Of a stretch of 64,000 nucleotides of DNA, positions 1-6,269 are shown in pieces. The notes below the pieces were generated by a model. That model searched no databases. It was given only the letters and a program-made list of their open reading frames with translations, and was not told the origin of the DNA. Every line of letters begins with the position of its first letter. The stretch's first letter is position 1. The DNA is from DATJGR01 sp963780795 (GTDB lineage: Bacteria > Pseudomonadota > Gammaproteobacteria > Pseudomonadales > Azotimanducaceae). The position numbers were made by a program, and so were the translations under genes. The stretch spans positions 186,001 through 250,000 of the forward strand of contig CAWADH010000009.1 in assembly GCA_963780795.1 (NCBI GenBank), in the 5' to 3' direction.

Positions 1-1
1 C

Positions 2-433
2 GAGCTGGTTCCTGCTTTACCCTCGGATCGAGATTGGCTCGAAGCACTTCGGCGTGCTGTGTATCAAGATCTCTTCAACGCAACGTGGGGGGCTTGGGAC
101 GAGGCGAGGCACCAACGCCACTTTGCGGAAGATCATCAGCTTGAAGAGATCAACATCATCGAATTGAATGGAGAGCCTGCCGGAATCATTCAGATCTTCG
201 ATAGGCCGGATGCAATTGAGATTGGGGAGATCCAGGTGGAACCGGATCGACAGAATCGCGGCATAGGCACGCGAGTCTTGCTGGACATCATCTCCGCTGC
301 GCGCCTAGCCAGGAAGCCAGTACGGCTGAGTGTCGCGCTCAAGAATGAGAATGCACTTAGGCTCTACACACGTTTGGGGTTTCGTCAGGTTGGTCGCTCA
401 GAAACCCACAATCTCATGGAGGCAACGCCGTGA
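2..433 (+). CDS. GNAT family N-acetyltransferase, 5' end outside window
   Basis: The reading frame is open from the left edge of the window, so the start codon lies upstream and only the C-terminal part is visible. The acetyl-CoA binding motif A is clear as QNRGIG, followed by a helix and then LRLYTRLGFR, the usual C-terminal beta-bulge strand of GNAT proteins. The substrate cannot be told. The gene stops 17 bases before an attC site, so it is the cargo of the first visible integron cassette. Its base composition looks less GC-rich than the chromosome to the right. Confidence 0.85.
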   Translation, partial: ELVPALPSDRDWLEALRRAVYQDLFNATWGAWDEARHQRHFAEDHQLEEINIIELNGEPAGIIQIFDRPDAIEIGEIQVEPDRQNRGIGTRVLLDIISAARLARKPVRLSVALKNENALRLYTRLGFRQVGRSETHNLMEATP

Positions 434-449
434 GCATCGGCGAGGTGCT

Positions 450-548
450 GCCTAACCACTGCATGCAGCCGACGCCTCAGCCAGTCATCAAATTTGCATG
501 CGCAAATTTGCCGCCTGTCTGGTGCGCGGCTGATGCTGGCTGTTAGGC
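450..548 (+). repeat. attC recombination site 1 of integron cassette array
   Basis: A 99-base imperfect inverted repeat bounded by GCCTAAC (450-456) and GTTAGGC (542-548), which are the R'' and R' simple sites of an attC. The interior contains the palindrome AAATTTGCATGCGCAAATTT, and the arms CAGCCGAC/CAGCC pair with GGCTG-containing sequence on the right. Close copies lie at 3192-3290 and 3953-4051. It terminates the GNAT cassette and should be the site where an IntI recombinase acts on the folded bottom strand. Confidence 0.9.
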
Positions 549-558
549 CGCTTTGGGC

Positions 559-928
559 GTGAGCGATCTACTCGAAGATTTGCGTGCCCTTGAGGTTGAA
601 TTACACGGAGCTCGAAACGCGGAGCAATGATGCTCGGTTGATGGAGCTATCGCACCCTGACTTCGTGGAGATCGGTCGTTCTGGCCGTAGATATTCGCGA
701 GATCAAATGATTTCGCTTTTAGCGGGGGAGTCAGAATCACCGGCAGTCGTGGTCCTCGATGTTGAGCTTGTTGAGATCAGTGACAGTAGCGCACTGTTGC
801 TCTACGTATCTGGCAATAGATCTACATCAGGAGAGATCCAACGCAGTTCACGTCGGTCGTCATTGTGGGTTCGCCACGATGAAGGCTGGCAGATGCTGTT
901 CCACCAGGGGACCTCAATTGAAAGCTAA
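559..928 (+). pseudogene. DUF4440/SnoaL-like cassette protein, frameshifted
   Basis: A GTG start 11 bases after attC 1 opens a frame reading MSDLLEDLRALEVELHGARN, which ends at a TGA at 628-630. The protein then continues in another frame as SNDARLMELSHPDFVEIGRS and so on to 928. Together these give a typical DUF4440 protein: an amphipathic N-terminal helix, the HPDFVEIGRSGR segment, and a C-terminal WQMLFHQGT strand. Removing one base near 619-620 would restore a single frame, so this is a one-base insertion (true decay or sequencing error). The family belongs to the NTF2-like fold and often has no known function. It is the sole gene of the second cassette. Confidence 0.65.
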
Positions 929-940
929 TCTCAAGTGGCC

Positions 941-1040
941 GCCTAAACATGGCGCTGCAGCGGACAGCCCAACCTGTCATTTGCCTTGCATACGCAACGC
1001 AACCGCCAGGTTGTTCTGCCACTGAGCGTGGTTGTTAGGC
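941..1040 (+). repeat. attC site 2, divergent type
   Basis: This 100-base element is bounded by GCCTAAA (941-947) and GTTAGGC (1034-1040). The inner arms GGACAGCCCAACCTG and CAGGTTGTTCTGCC pair as an imperfect hairpin. Its interior differs from the AAATTTG-type sites on either side, so this cassette probably came from a different integron lineage than its neighbours. Confidence 0.75.
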
Positions 1041-1059
1041 GCTGCCCGTCCTTCTCAAT

Positions 1060-1557
1060 ATGCGACTCCTCCTCGCACTCAGAGCTCTCTTCTTCGTCCT
1101 GCTGCTACCCGGGACAGTGGCCGTCTACGTCCCATTCAGCATCCTCCGAGCCGGAAACCTACAGCGCGTCCCAGGCCTCGGGCCCGCCTCCGTCGTCGCC
1201 ATCACCAGTGCTCTTGTTCTCCTCCGGTGCGTCTGGGACTTCTTCGACTCAGGCAAGGGCACTCTCGCCCCTATAGATCCCCCACGCTTCCTTGTGGTCC
1301 GAGGTCTGTACCGTTTCACCCGCAACCCTATGTACAACGGGGTTCTCGCGCTCATCCTGGGCGAGGCGTGGCTGTTCGGTAGCGTGTCTCTGGTCGAGTA
1401 CTCACTCCTGGTGCTCGTCTTCTTCCACCTCTTCGTCGTTTCCTACGAGGAGCGTGCCCTTGAGTCACAGTTCGGGGAGTCGTATCGGGCCTACCGGCGT
1501 GCCGTTCCCCGCTGGGGATTCACGACTCGGCCGTTTCAAGAGATCACCGGGCGCTGA
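1060..1557 (+). CDS. Isoprenylcysteine carboxyl methyltransferase-type membrane protein
   Basis: A 165-residue protein with about four hydrophobic segments (roughly residues 3-25, 43-62, 95-112 and 118-135). It carries the signature RGLYRFTRNPMYNG near residue 87-100 and the later EERALESQFGESYRAYRR, which match the ICMT/PEMT family that binds S-adenosylmethionine at the membrane. The natural substrate of bacterial members is generally unknown. The ATG lies 20 bases after attC 2. The stop overlaps the ATG of the next gene (ATGA at 1554-1558), so two genes share one cassette. Confidence 0.8.
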   Translation: MRLLLALRALFFVLLLPGTVAVYVPFSILRAGNLQRVPGLGPASVVAITSALVLLRCVWDFFDSGKGTLAPIDPPRFLVVRGLYRFTRNPMYNGVLALILGEAWLFGSVSLVEYSLLVLVFFHLFVVSYEERALESQFGESYRAYRRAVPRWGFTTRPFQEITGR

Positions 1558-2045
1558 TGTCGGTTCGCATCCGATCGAGCGAAAGTACGGACGTGCCATT
1601 CTTGACGGCAGATGCCGTACGAAGCGGCGTACTGGAGAGGAGGCATTCGGCCCGACCTTGAGGCTGGTCTGTCGACGCGCGAATTCCACAAGTGTTTGCC
1701 GATTGGGGACGAGAAGATTTGGCCGTGGTCGCCGAGGACGCATCGCAATCGGTTGGCGCCGCATGGCTTCGATTCTGGCGAGATCGGGATCATTCATTTG
1801 GTTACGTATCGCGCGATGTTCCGGAACTCGGCATTGGAGTTGTTGAGACGTATCGAAACATGGGCATCGGGCGGAGGCTCATGGAGCGACTACTTTCCGA
1901 CGTGGCGCGTGCGGGCACAGAGCGAGTGAGCCTTAGTGTTGAGCGAGACAATCCTGCGTTGCATCTGTACGAGACCTTGGGGTTCAAGGTCATTGGAACG
2001 GTTGGCAACGCATACACAATGGTGGCCAGTGCCGTCGCTGTCTAA
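1557..2045 (+). pseudogene. GNAT family acetyltransferase with two compensating frameshifts
   Basis: The start ATG overlaps the preceding stop. The protein reads MSVRIRSSESTDVPFLTAD, shifts to YEAAYWRGGIRPDLEAG around 1612-1690, then shifts back to VFADWGREDLAVVAED from 1692 onward. The assembled product looks like a full GNAT: an N-terminal alpha/beta part, DVPELGIGVVETYRNMGIG (motif A), then NPALHLYETLGFKVIG. The two shifts cancel in frame, leaving about 27 residues misread between them, so a damaged product could still be made if neither shift creates an early stop. The first frame does stop soon, near 1657, which argues for loss of function. Sequencing indels are the alternative. Confidence 0.65.
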
Positions 2046-2105
2046 GCACTGCATGCGGCCGACGCCACGGCCAGTCACCAAATTTGCATACGCGAATCTG
2101 CGTCG
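2040..2105 (+). repeat. attC site 3, left half only
   Basis: The left half of the AAATTTG-type attC is recognisable: GTCTAAG (2040-2046, final C of the R'' box changed to G), then GCACTGCATGCGGCCGAC and CAAATTTGCATACGCGAA. After about 2095 the right half and its GTTAGGC box are missing, and the next gene begins at once. A deletion has apparently fused two cassettes, and the site is unlikely to recombine. Confidence 0.7.
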
Positions 2106-3047
2106 ATGCGGTACCGGGGGGTAGCTGGGTCCATATTGATCGGTGCTGCACTCTTGCTTGTGTGCGCGCGGATCATTCGAATCGAAAACGATCGGGGCGC
2201 TTCGCACGAAGTCAGAGTGCCGCAGCCGGATGTTCCGATTCCAAAACGAGCTATCGTTTTGCGCGCCGAACCGACCGCGACGATGCCAGATCTGCAGCGG
2301 GCGTCATCGAGTTCCGCTGGATCTAGCACGCACTCCGATCTAAAAGCGAAATTTGATGCGCACATCGGCCGTGCTGAAAGCGGTGATGCGGCAAGCATGC
2401 TAACCATCGCCGAGATAACTGAGACCTGTGGGCCTGCAGGACAGTACGAAAATTGGAATCAATCCGTGGACTCACCCGATCAGTTGGCGGAATGGGAGCG
2501 GAATTTCACACCGGAGGAACTGGATGTCGTGAAGGCGTGGTTCGACCGTCTCGCTACGGAATGTCGTGGCGTCAACGAGCACATGCCGACGGGTCAGTAC
2601 GCACGGCGGGTGTTGTACTGGTATGAGAAAGCGGCGGCAGCAGGCAATCCGATAGCGCAGCTACACATGCTTTCCTTCGATCCGCCCAGCGAAGAGAATC
2701 GCAGATCGATGGCTGTCCTCCTCAACGGCGCGATCACCGGCGAGACCATCGGTACGGCGCAACTCGCGGGTTCTTCCGACTATCGATTGTACGACTTGGC
2801 ACTCAGGTTCTTTTACAAGTACCCCGCCAAGGGCCCGGACTCAAGCGACGTCGTTAGAGAGACTTGGGGCTACCTGGCGTGCCTACATAACAAAGAATGT
2901 AGCGCGAGTGAGAGACGTGACTACTTCGATACCCAGTACTCGCCTGCAGATGCCGCGGCAATCCTTGAAGCAGCTGAACTGCTGGAGCATGGCGGCACGA
3001 AGAACGTGGATTTTCTTACCTCGTCTGCCTTTGAGGCTCACGAATAG
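2106..3047 (+). CDS. Secreted or membrane-anchored Sel1-like hypothetical protein
   Basis: A 313-residue protein with an N-terminal hydrophobic segment (residues 8-22) that could be a signal peptide or anchor. A low-complexity Ser/Pro stretch follows to about residue 75, then a helical domain. The YWYEKAAAAGNPIAQLHML segment near residues 171-190 is a Sel1/TPR-like repeat, the only motif I can name. Function is unknown. The ATG lies within the junction where attC 3 lost its right half. The upstream part may therefore have been altered by that deletion, and no good ribosome binding site is visible. attC 4 follows after 144 non-coding bases. Confidence 0.6.
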   Translation: MRYRGVAGSILIGAALLLVCARIIRIENDRGASHEVRVPQPDVPIPKRAIVLRAEPTATMPDLQRASSSSAGSSTHSDLKAKFDAHIGRAESGDAASMLTIAEITETCGPAGQYENWNQSVDSPDQLAEWERNFTPEELDVVKAWFDRLATECRGVNEHMPTGQYARRVLYWYEKAAAAGNPIAQLHMLSFDPPSEENRRSMAVLLNGAITGETIGTAQLAGSSDYRLYDLALRFFYKYPAKGPDSSDVVRETWGYLACLHNKECSASERRDYFDTQYSPADAAAILEAAELLEHGGTKNVDFLTSSAFEAHE

Positions 3048-3191
3048 GAATAGCGAGCCAGGTAGTAAATCACGCCAATCCCATTTGGAGGCAGCGCCCC
3101 GCGAGGTTGAAGCGAAATGTGGTTTGGGTAGACCACTCTCGACATGGCGACGATGTTCGTCATCGCGAAATCAAGATCCGGTGGCGGCGCC

Positions 3192-3290
3192 GCTTAACCA
3201 CTGCATGCAGCCGACACTCCAGCCAGTCATCAAATTTGCATACGCAAATTTGCCGCCTGTTTGGTGCGCGGCTGATACTGGCTGTTAGGT
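3192..3290 (+). repeat. attC site 4
   Basis: A 99-base site bounded by GCTTAAC (3192-3198) and GTTAGGT (3284-3290), nearly identical to attC 1 over its whole length. It includes the AAATTTGCATACGCAAATTT core and the CAGCCAGTCATC arm. It closes the Sel1-like cassette. Confidence 0.9.
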
Positions 3291-3315
3291 GGCAACAGCG
3301 AGTGTCTCGGCGGAT

Positions 3316-3344
3316 TTGACCGATCGTATCCAAATGGATACAGT
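3316..3344 (+). promoter_or_regulatory. Toxin-antitoxin promoter with overlapping palindromic operator
   Basis: TTGACC (3316-3321) and TACAGT (3339-3344) are separated by 17 bases and form a plausible sigma-70 promoter just ahead of the toxin. A perfect inverted repeat GTATCC-AAAT-GGATAC (3326-3341) covers the spacer and the -10, as expected for an operator bound by the antitoxin. Transcription would start about at the toxin GTG (3351), implying a nearly leaderless mRNA. This is inference from sequence only. Confidence 0.5.
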
Positions 3345-3350
3345 CTCCTT

Positions 3351-3644
3351 GTGTACCAGATTCAACAGACCGATACATTCATCACGTGGCTAACGGGTCT
3401 GCGCGATATGCGGGCGAAGGCGCGAATCGTTGCGCGTTTGGAAGCGGTTCGGCTTGGAAATCTCGGTGACACTCGATCGGTCGGCGACAGAGTGAGCGAG
3501 TTGCGTGTCGATGTGGGAGGTGGCTATCGCGTGTACTTCACGCGCCGCCAGCGCATCGTGATCGTCTTGCTTTGTGGCGGGGACAAGTCGACTCAGAGTC
3601 GGGACATCGCTCGTGCAAAACAGATAGCGCGGGCAATTGAGTGA
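3351..3644 (+). CDS. higB: RelE/HigB-type toxin of a type II toxin-antitoxin system
   Basis: A 97-residue protein of the RelE/ParE superfamily, HigB-like addiction module killer subgroup. It has an N-terminal FITWLTGLRDMRAKARIVARL helical region, then SELRVDVGGGYRVYFTRR and IVIVLLCGGDKSTQSRDI, the beta-sheet core that holds the basic catalytic residues in this group. These toxins cleave translated mRNA on the ribosome. There is no in-frame start upstream, so GTG at 3351 is the start. The antitoxin follows immediately, in the toxin-first order typical of higBA. As an integron cassette it probably stabilises the array against deletion. Confidence 0.85.
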   Translation: MYQIQQTDTFITWLTGLRDMRAKARIVARLEAVRLGNLGDTRSVGDRVSELRVDVGGGYRVYFTRRQRIVIVLLCGGDKSTQSRDIARAKQIARAIE

Positions 3645-3650
3645 GGATTG

Positions 3651-3935
3651 ATGATGCGTATTAAGCTCAAAGAGTTCGACGCCAGCGCTTACCTCGACAA
3701 CGAGGAGGTGATTGCTGAGTTTCTGACGGCGGCGCTCGAAGACGGAGACCCCGAGGTCTTTCTCTCTGCAATCGGCCAGGTCGCGAAGGCTCGAGGTATG
3801 AGCGCAATTGCAGAGAGCACGGGACTTGGGCGCGAAAGCTTGTATAAGGCGTTCGCTCCAGGGGCCAAGCCGCGCTATGAGACCGTGCAAAAGGTCTTGC
3901 AGAGCCTTGGCGTCAAAATCAACGTCACCGCGTGA
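3651..3935 (+). CDS. higA: HigA-type antitoxin, XRE helix-turn-helix
   Basis: A 94-residue addiction-module antidote. The C-terminal half is a helix-turn-helix (about residues 40-90) with MSAIAESTGLGRESLYKAF as the recognition region and YETVQKVLQSLGVKI at the end, as in the HigA/putative antidote family. It should bind and neutralise the toxin encoded six bases upstream and repress the shared promoter at the GTATCC palindrome. A GAGGA sequence at 3640-3645 precedes the two adjacent ATG codons (3651, 3654); I chose the first. attC 5 follows 17 bases after the stop. Confidence 0.85.
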   Translation: MMRIKLKEFDASAYLDNEEVIAEFLTAALEDGDPEVFLSAIGQVAKARGMSAIAESTGLGRESLYKAFAPGAKPRYETVQKVLQSLGVKINVTA

Positions 3936-3952
3936 GTCCGCGTGGCGTTGCC

Positions 3953-4051
3953 GCCTAACTACTGATGCAGCCGACGCCCCAGCCAGTCATCAAATTTGCA
4001 TACGCAAATTTGTCGCCTGTCTGGCGCGCGGCTGATGCTGGCTGGCTAGGC
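3953..4051 (+). repeat. attC site 5, right box altered
   Basis: The R'' box is GCCTAAC (3953-3959) and the interior is the AAATTTG-type attC. The right end reads GCTAGGC (4045-4051) instead of GTTAGGC, breaking the conserved T of the cleavage site. It marks the end of the toxin-antitoxin cassette. Recombination at this site may be weakened. Confidence 0.8.
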
Positions 4052-4303
4052 GTCACCCGTACCTGGGACGCTCCTTCAAACTGTGGCCGCCGTTTTATCT
4101 CTCCCTGGGCTGTCGTACGCGTGATCGCCGTCTATCTTCCGCTTGCGCAGGCGACAATTGGGTCTCACATCGCAGGCTTGGCTTATGGTCCCTTCCAGGT
4201 TGCGGTGAAGGAATGGAAGACGCTATGAAGGTGACTCAATGTAGGATGGCGGCACTACCGTGACGGGGTCAGCCGAATACAGTTGCCTCGAAAGGAGTGC
4301 GTG
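4052..4303 (+). other. Cassette leader region without a convincing gene
   Basis: About 250 bases between attC 5 and the next gene. An open frame crosses it from inside the attC, giving an unrecognised 60-residue hydrophobic-looking stretch that ends at 4228, but it has no start of its own after the attC and no family resemblance that I can see. It may hold the remnant of a lost gene. An AAAGGAG ribosome binding site at 4291-4297 belongs to the next gene. Confidence 0.3.
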
Positions 4304-4600
4304 GTGATCGGTGTATTCGTTAAGTTTCGGTACGGAGACAATTTCGACGAGCAAGCGGTGCGGAAGATCGCCGAGACCGCACGGGTCAGGTTTGAAGGAA
4401 TGCCGGGGCTACGCTCAAAGGCCTTCACGGTGAATTCCGAAAAGCATGAGGCCGTGAACTTCTACGTTTGGGATTCCGAAGACGCGGCCAAAGCGTTCTT
4501 CACTGATCAGTTGCTCGAGCGGGTGGCCGGCCTCTACGGTGTGCGCCCGAGTGTCGAGTTCGTGCAGATCGCCTCACTCGTGGAGAACACCCGGGCGTGA
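4304..4600 (+). CDS. YdhR/ABM-like dimeric alpha-beta barrel protein
   Basis: A 98-residue protein that starts at GTG 4304, six bases after AAAGGAG, giving MIGVFVKFRYGDNFDEQAV. The layout is strand, helix (AVRKIAETARVRFEGMPGL), strand (RSKAFTVNSEKHEAVNFYVW), helix (SEDAAKAFFTDQLLERVAG), strand (PSVEFVQIA). This matches the ferredoxin-like fold of YdhR and antibiotic-biosynthesis monooxygenase proteins. Function is unknown. It shares a cassette with the VOC gene 44 bases downstream. Confidence 0.6.
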   Translation: MIGVFVKFRYGDNFDEQAVRKIAETARVRFEGMPGLRSKAFTVNSEKHEAVNFYVWDSEDAAKAFFTDQLLERVAGLYGVRPSVEFVQIASLVENTRA

Positions 4601-4644
4601 CGCATTCCAGGCTCGCGCAGGCCCACGCACTTCAGTAGCAACTC

Positions 4645-5019
4645 ATGTTTGACCACGTCAAATTCGGAGTGAGCGACTATGCGGCGAGCAAAGCGTTCTT
4701 CCTCGAGGCGCTCGAGCCCCTCGGCGTAACTGTTGTCTCGGAAGGAGCGCCCACGTACGGTGTCGAGCTGAGCGCAAAGGGTCAAGCTTCATTGTGCCTG
4801 TACCAAACCGACGAGAAGCCGGCGCAGCTTCACCTGGCGTTCACGGCCGAGAATCGCCACCAGGTTGAAGCCTTCTACCGCGCGGCTCTGCAAGCGGGCG
4901 GGAAAGACAATGGTGCGCCCGGTCTGCGCCCGCACTACCACTCAAACTACTATGCAGCTTTCGTCATTAGTCCGGACGGGCACAACATCGAAGTGGTGTG
5001 CCACGAACGGCAAACCTGA
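4645..5019 (+). CDS. VOC (glyoxalase/bleomycin resistance) family protein
   Basis: A 124-residue single-domain member of the vicinal oxygen chelate superfamily. It has FDHVKFGVSDYAASKAFFLEAL at the N terminus, with the usual metal-binding His of strand 1. It also has LHLAFTAENRHQVEAFYRAAL in the second beta-alpha unit, and SPDGHNIEVVCH at the C terminus with the Glu metal ligand. Such proteins range from lyases to antibiotic-binding resistance proteins, and the substrate is not evident. It lies in the integron array, where small resistance-like cargo is common. Confidence 0.8.
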   Translation: MFDHVKFGVSDYAASKAFFLEALEPLGVTVVSEGAPTYGVELSAKGQASLCLYQTDEKPAQLHLAFTAENRHQVEAFYRAALQAGGKDNGAPGLRPHYHSNYYAAFVISPDGHNIEVVCHERQT

Positions 5020-5084
5020 TCCTTACATCGCGGAATCGTGCACAAACGGGGGCTCTCGCAGTTGCAGCGCCCCTCACGTCAAGC

Positions 5085-5091
5085 GTTAGGT
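5085..5091 (+). repeat. attC-like right box, site 6 (partial)
   Basis: CACGTCAAGCGTTAGGT at about 5075-5091 matches the L'/R' end of classical attC sites. A short inverted repeat (GGGGGC / GCGCCCC) lies just to its left. I cannot find a matching RYYYAAC box upstream, so only the right half seems to survive. It would mark the last cassette boundary, before the GST gene. Confidence 0.5.
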
Positions 5092-5115
5092 GGCGTCACT
5101 CAGGGATGCTCGAAC

Positions 5116-5778
5116 ATGATTACCGTTTTCGGCGAAGGAAGGGGATTCCGGGTTGTATGGCTACTGGAGGAGATGGGTCTCCCGTATCGGTTGAGGCCAG
5201 TCGACTTGCTGGCCGGTGTCGCTAACGACACGGAATTTCTGGCGATCAATCCTGCGGGGTTCATCCCGGCGATTCAGGACGGCGACGTCACCATGGTCGA
5301 GTCGATTGCGATCATGGAGTACCTGATCGCCCGCTACGGACCGACGCCGCTTGCGCCGGACCCACACGATCCCGCGTTTCCCGCGTACCAGCAGTTCCTT
5401 CATCTCGGCGAAGCCGGCCTTGCCGCGTCCCTTTACTTCGTCGTCGTCAGCCGCAACCTCGCGCCCGAGGCCGAGCGGCAGAACTGGGGCGCCCGCAAGG
5501 CACTCGAAGTATTCGAGAGCCGACTGGGATTGGTAACTCGCCGACTCGCTCGCGTGCCGTATCTTGCGGGTGATGCATTCACGGCAGCTGACATTTCGGT
5601 GACGTACGCGCTGGAGTTTGCGCAAAGAACCGGTGCCTTCGACCTTGGCGAGGCGGAGCGGGCCTATGTGGCCCGCACCAGTGCGCGCGAAGGCTACAAG
5701 CGGGCCATGGAAACATGTCATGCCACGAAGGCATGGGCTGCCGAAGCGGCCCGTAGTAGTTCGGTTGACTCGAAGTGA
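5116..5778 (+). CDS. Glutathione S-transferase family protein
   Basis: A 220-residue cytosolic GST. The thioredoxin-like N domain has FGEGRGFRVVWLLEEMGLPY, INPAGFIPAIQDGD with the cis-Pro, and the glutathione gamma-Glu contact VESIAIMEYL near residues 65-75. The all-helical C domain contains YLAGDAFTAADISVTY, the N-capping box motif of GSTs. The open frame extends further upstream, but ATG 5116 begins the fold exactly and lies 25 bases after the residual attC box. It probably entered with the array; it could instead be the first chromosomal gene beyond it. Confidence 0.85.
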   Translation: MITVFGEGRGFRVVWLLEEMGLPYRLRPVDLLAGVANDTEFLAINPAGFIPAIQDGDVTMVESIAIMEYLIARYGPTPLAPDPHDPAFPAYQQFLHLGEAGLAASLYFVVVSRNLAPEAERQNWGARKALEVFESRLGLVTRRLARVPYLAGDAFTAADISVTYALEFAQRTGAFDLGEAERAYVARTSAREGYKRAMETCHATKAWAAEAARSSSVDSK

Positions 5779-5842
5779 TCACATCGCATGCCGCGTAAGC
5801 CGCGCAGAGACAAGCTGAGACAAACGAGAGCAGGAACGAAAA

Positions 5843-6269
5843 GTGAACTGGAACGCAATCGGTGCAGTTTCGGAGTTGATGGGGTCACTGGCCGTCTTCC
5901 TCACGCTCATTTATCTGGCAGTTCAGGTGCGCCATGCCCGGCAGGACGTCCGTCGATGACGCCTGGACCGTGTTTATGGAACTCAACGCAGAGTGGCAGT
6001 ACAGAGTCCAGGTCGTTTCCAACATCGAAGAGCTTTCGGACGGCGAACGGCTCGAGTTCGATAACACGGTTCGATCAATGTATGGAAGGCGGGCGCTGAC
6101 AAAGGCCTGGTATGAAATGCACGGGAGGAACCTGAATCCCGAGGTCGTCCAATATGTCGATCGCCTACTCCAGCAAGCGATGATTGGGTCCAACGATCAG
6201 GTTCCGTGGACGACTTCTCCGGCTAGTCGACCAACGCCTGATACACCAACGCCTTCAACTGCCGCCTGA
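5843..6269 (+). pseudogene. Remnant of single-TM hypothetical protein with internal deletion
   Basis: A GTG start after AGGA opens NWNAIGAVSELMGS followed by a transmembrane segment (LAVFLTLIYLAVQVR) and stops at 5957-5959. In another frame the C-terminal portion of the same protein type follows: DDAWTVFMELNAEWQYRVQV, then EELSDGERLEFDNTVRSMYG and LNPEVVQYVDRLLQQ. This is a pattern I associate with a widespread hypothetical family of about 180 residues. The middle is missing and the frame is broken, so the gene is dead. Its 3' end runs into the convergent serine hydrolase gene. Confidence 0.55.

Noticed and set aside
3965..4228. Open frame across attC 5 into the next cassette
   Set aside because: Its start and first third translate the attC itself, and the rest matches no family; a chance frame is more likely.
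5038..5115. Upstream extension of the GST gene
   Set aside because: These 26 codons lie over the residual attC and precede the first beta strand of the GST fold; ATG 5116 begins the protein naturally.
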